From Smittium culicis (lineage: Eukaryota > Kickxellomycota > Harpellomycetes > Harpellales > Legeriomycetaceae): a stretch of 50,612 nt of DNA. The translations under genes were made by a program, and so were the position numbers. A model generated the notes under the pieces. That model was not told where the DNA came from and did not search any database. It was given only the letters and a program-made list of their open reading frames with translations. The number at the start of each line of letters is the position of its first letter. The stretch's first letter is position 1. This document shows positions 47,165 through 50,612 of the stretch, in pieces. The stretch covers positions 1 to 50,612 of the forward strand of contig LSSN01005919.1 in NCBI GenBank assembly GCA_001970855.1, written 5' to 3'.

Positions 47165-47526
47165 TTTTCCTCTATAATTTCCTTCAAAGACCTTTATACT
47201 AAAAAAATATTAGTTAATAAGCACTATATAAAAGCGTTTAAAAATTAAAATTTACAATTAACATTAAAACCTCTTTTTAAAAAAGTTAAAGTAAATTTAG
47301 CCTGTAATAAAATTAAATCCCAAAAAATTGTGTTTTGATGGTCCAATTATTCCTTATTATTTTTGGTCCTAATCCACTCAAATAGCCAATAGTCAGATCT
47401 AATTCTCACTATACACAAATTTCTGATCAAGAAACTTTTACTGCCATTTTTCTTGTTGGTTTCCCAACCTACATTTCGAAATCTCATTTCAATTTTTATT
47501 TTATTAAAGCACTGATATTCAACGCT
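47165..47526. promoter_or_regulatory. Shared divergent promoter, Med20/Nse1
   Basis: The 362 bp between the two divergent start codons must drive both genes. It is AT-rich, with several T- and A-tracts and no clear TATA box placed for either start. No other gene fits here. Confidence 0.5.
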
Positions 47527-48456
47527 ATGAAGAGTCAGCTACTATTACAGCAATGCTTGGCATCTCGATACTTCTCTGAAGAGCAAATCAAAGAATTAAT
47601 GCACAAGTTTTATACACAAGGTAGCCTAGAACACACATGAAATAATTTTTTATAGTTACTCTTTTTTTTTTTGCTGGTCCATTATTTCCTTCCTAAACAT
47701 AATAATCTTTGATATAATTTTAGCTTTTCATAGCCTAAATCCTTTCTGAAAATTTCAGGAATTTATAAACTCATATACATATATAACGGCTCAGCTTTAC
47801 TTTTTTTTTTTAATACAGATTGTAATTACAGGGATCAAATAGAAATTTGCAACAAGAAACTTGAAGTCTTTGGCCTGCAGCTCATAAAGGGAATCGACGA
47901 AATTTCAGGCGAAGGCCTATGGGTTCTATGCGACATTAGGCGAGATTCGCTAACCAACCTAGCAACAAACTACTCGCCACTCGAAATAACTTACCTCAAA
48001 ATAGTCATCGACTCCATAATAACAGCTGACGATAGCAAATTCTGCCTATCCTACCACGATGCAATTCGCAAACACTCCCTCGTCGGAATCCAATCCTTTA
48101 AGCAGAAGGAAGCCTCTGCCGCGCTCCTCAAATTCCAAGCCGACAACTGGCTCGCCATTTCACAAACTGGTCATTTCCGCATATCGACAAAATCACTAAT
48201 CGAACTCAACACATACCTCACTGAAATATACAAGGACGAACTCGCGTCATGCTACCTCTGCTCTGGGCTCATAACTATCGGCTTCTACTGCGACAACTGC
48301 TCCAAATCTACCCATGCTATCTGCTTCAACCAACTATCCAAACAAACCCCACCACTTCCCTTATGCCTAAACTGCGGCCACGCCCTAACCACGCCAAACT
48401 GTCTCATCGGCTCGTTCGACATTGAACCCTTCGCTCCCACTAAACGCGAAACTTAA
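47527..48456 (+). CDS. NSE1: SMC5/6 complex subunit Nse1 (RING-like)
   Basis: Nse1 is the non-SMC subunit that pairs with Nse3 and Nse4 at the SMC5/6 heads and has a variant RING, giving ubiquitin-ligase activity in DNA repair. Model: exons 47527-47620 and 47819-48456 (243 aa; CAG acceptor; phase 1 junction makes Asp32). The N-terminal winged-helix start is typical (LLLQQCLASRYFSEEQIKEL). The middle keeps the family's LTNLATNYSPLEITYLK and ISTKSLIELNTYL. The C-terminal RING-like domain is C4HC3: C176-x2-C179, C189-x2-C192, H197-x2-C200, C214-x2-C217. The total length is normal for Nse1. Exon 2 contains no Met at all, so start-based ORF finding misses it. The coding sequence is clearly GC-richer than its flanks. 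Confidence 0.92.
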
Positions 48457-50259
48457 ACTGTACTTTTTACAATTCACACCCTCCCCCTCCCAACTTGCAC
48501 TTATTTTTTTTATATCCTTACCTCCCATATTTTGTAAATAATCGATTTGATATCATATTTATTAAATATATGATTTATTGTCCCAGATAGTGCTTTAAAA
48601 TAAGCAAATGAATAAATTTAGATTTTTAATTTTTTAGACATTTTTACTAATAAAAAAACTATTATAAATGCCCACACAAACACGGAAGTTTCAAAGAACC
48701 CGATTGCCACTATTCTGGAGGCGGAGGAGGGATTTCGATTTTTCGCTCTCATACACGCACGATTAATTACTCTCCACAAAGCTAATGATACTCACAATAC
48801 ATACAAAACAACCAGCAATTTTACTATAAAGTAAAAACTGATCTTTTTAACCCCCATTTAAAGGTTACCATATATAAAAAAATTTAAATAAATATGAGTG
48901 TACCCAATGACTTGGTTGTTAAAATAAAGCTAGATCATGCACACCCAGTTCCTCTCGCAAAGCCCGATTCAATATAGGAGTAGGTTTTCACATTTAAATT
49001 TCATACTTTGTGGTAATAACTAAAACTAAATTTAAAGAATAAATATCGTGCAACTAACAAAATCAACACGCATATGGAGTATCCTTTCGAGTAATGGATG
49101 TTTTTCTATTAAAGCTTTCCTTCTCATAAACTTTAATTAAAGCAAATTATGTGTATCCATTAACTTTAGCTAATTATGATCTTGAAATATAATTGCTTGG
49201 ATAAAAATCTCTACTTTTTATAGGAATCTCGCATGTATAAGCCATTTATTTTTTAAAAAAAATTAAAAACTTTTTTGTAACAATTAGACCAAAATATTTA
49301 TAAAAGATTTAGCATCAAACGCATTTATATTGCTATACTTAAATATGTATATAACCACTGTTATATTTAAATGGAACTATTATCGTCGCACGATTATAAT
49401 TCCAAAAATATATTTGTAATTATCCAATAATAATAATAAAATAAAAATCATGTTTAGAAATGACCAATTATATATCGAAATTTAATATATTATTTGAATC
49501 AGTGAGCTTTTTTGCATCCCATAAGCATAAAAAATCAAAACACTCAAAAATCCTAAAATACTTTAAATTATCAAACTTTCAAAAAACAAATATAATAATC
49601 ATAACTAAAACTTACATTTTAGGCAATAAGAAATTTTTATCACACAGTTTTATAGCCTAAAGTTGGTTGTTTTTTTATATCTATCTCCTCACTGGGTTCT
49701 TTATTGAGTCATATATCTTTTTAATATTTAAAATTTTTGATTGGTTCAATAATGGGACCTATGTGCAAAGAAGATTAGAAATAAAAAAATAACCAACAAC
49801 TCACGCACCGAGTGTAGGTCCGCGCTCAATTTCGAGGTCCTTCTTTTCACGAAGAGGATTTCTGATTTATTATCAATGGGTGTAATATAGCTCCCCGTAC
49901 CTCATTTCTCACATGCTATGCATTGAGGAATAGGTGTGGGTGATATGACCAAGGAATGTTTGTGCAATAGTAGACCGGGATTTCGCAGATACGGGCGAGT
50001 TTGATACCTCGTCTAAATGCATTTCCCATCTAAGTTCATCGATCTTGTATTCTTGCTTACAGCCGCATTATTAAATCTTATTTTGCCTTGTGCTGCTTGC
50101 ATTTGAAGACTCGTTGATCTACAACAATTAATTATGACAAATTTAAATATGCTTCAGTTCAAGATATCTCCTTAGCGGGGAGCTGCTTGCTAAGTTCGTG
50201 GCAGCGATTGAAGTTAATAATAATCTAATCTTTAAAGAAATCTCTTTTACTTGGAAAAT

Positions 50260-50342
50260 ATTTTCTTTCAAGCGGCCCTATCAGAACACAGAGAATTATT
50301 AATTTTTTTATACACTTAGAAATTTTTGGAAATTAGTCTATG
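50260..50342. repeat. 82-bp direct repeat, copy 1
   Basis: Begins ATTTTCTTTCAAGCGGCCCT and ends AAATTAGTCTAT. It matches copy 2 (50497-50578) almost perfectly; the only difference seen is TTTTTGG against TTTTTGA. The offset between copies is 237 bp. Confidence 0.92.
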
Positions 50343-50359
50343 CCTATCAAGGCGCAGAA

Positions 50360-50392
50360 ATCCACCTGGGTGACTGGATGCTCCAGGTGGAT
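50360..50392. repeat. 10-bp perfect hairpin between the direct repeats
   Basis: ATCCACCTGG, a 13-nt loop, then CCAGGTGGAT. It lies in the GC-richer 155 bp that separate the two direct-repeat copies. An overlapping ORF (50340-50573) is judged spurious because it reads into repeat copy 2. Confidence 0.75.
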
Positions 50393-50496
50393 CAAGAAAT
50401 ACTGCACCAAAAACGCCGCTGGACAGACTGTGATTTCATTGGCCAATAGAAAGGCCAAAAATAACAAATCGAAAATTCAACACTGGGCAATAAGCC

Positions 50497-50578
50497 ATTT
50501 TCTTTCAAGCGGCCCTATCAGAACACAGAGAATTATTAATTTTTTTATACACTTAGAAATTTTTGAAAATTAGTCTAT
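50497..50578. repeat. 82-bp direct repeat, copy 2
   Basis: Second copy of the sequence at 50260-50342 in the same orientation. It ends 34 bp from the window edge, so further copies may follow outside. Confidence 0.92.
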
Positions 50579-50612
50579 TTTTTACACTTTTTTGTCATAT
50601 TTCGTTAATAAA

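Larger units (their letters stand above)
48457..50612. other. Terminal intergenic region
   Basis: 2.1 kb of mostly AT-rich sequence with no supportable gene. 49790-50100 is somewhat richer in GC and may be an old insertion. A short ORF at 49460-49660 has no coding character. An 82-bp direct repeat and a hairpin near the end are listed separately. Confidence 0.5.

Overview
This is nuclear DNA of a fungus. The genome is very AT-rich, its genes are interrupted by short GT-AG introns (about 67-192 bp, with a strong TAG acceptor preference), and the families include type I metacaspases with a Q/N/Y/G-rich prodomain, a Zn2Cys6 regulator, a Swf1-type palmitoyltransferase, Med20, Nse1, an HMO1-like HMG-box protein and a CAT/SLC7-type amino-acid transporter. 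Low GC, intron density and a CAT-type permease would fit an early-diverging (zoopagomycete or trichomycete-like) fungus. That placement is inference from general knowledge, not shown by the sequence.

Layout. 0-1.1 kb: a decayed reading frame. 1.26-1.56 kb: a small Cys-containing protein with a hydrophobic tail. 2.36-4.8 kb (-): metacaspase A, 5 exons, 688 aa. 4.8-8.7 kb: non-coding, with a cluster of 197-bp TTAA-flanked MITEs. 8.75-9.57 kb (+): Zn2Cys6 transcription factor. 10.16-12.15 kb (+): Swf1-like DHHC palmitoyltransferase, 8 exons. 12.81-15.08 kb (-): a protein joining a Myb/SANT-like repeat to a U-box-like C-terminus, 5 exons. 15.1-17.9 kb: non-coding with a MITE and a possible hAT relic. 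17.93-19.89 kb (+): metacaspase B, 5 exons, 531 aa, with intron phases and catalytic exon lengths identical to A. 19.9-23.8 kb: relics and a second MITE-like element. 23.8-27.5 kb (+): an 1135-aa ankyrin-like protein, 3 exons. 27.7-29.2 kb (-): amino-acid transporter. 29.2-43.3 kb: a 14-kb AT-rich gene desert holding two 197-bp MITEs, a LINE relic and a 705-bp pogo-like element with a 12-copy terminal array. 43.3-44.2 kb (-): HMG-box protein. 45.9-47.2 kb (-) and 47.5-48.5 kb (+): a divergent pair, Med20 and Nse1. The rest to 50.6 kb is non-coding, with a direct repeat around a hairpin.

The genes form no obvious pathway. They are ordinary housekeeping functions (protein palmitoylation, Mediator, SMC5/6, chromatin architecture, amino-acid import, stress or cell-death proteases) set in TE-rich, AT-rich spacers. 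I assembled the exon models by hand from splice motifs, reading-frame phase and family conservation. Several real exons have no internal Met and would be missed by simple ORF calling, notably all of Nse1 and the 5' ends of Med20, Swf1 and the Myb/U-box gene. The most unusual items are five TTAA-flanked elements of exactly the same length (197 bp), a pogo-like element with its terminal-repeat core amplified at one end only, the metacaspase pair with a diverged catalytic neighbourhood in one copy, and the Myb plus U-box-like protein.
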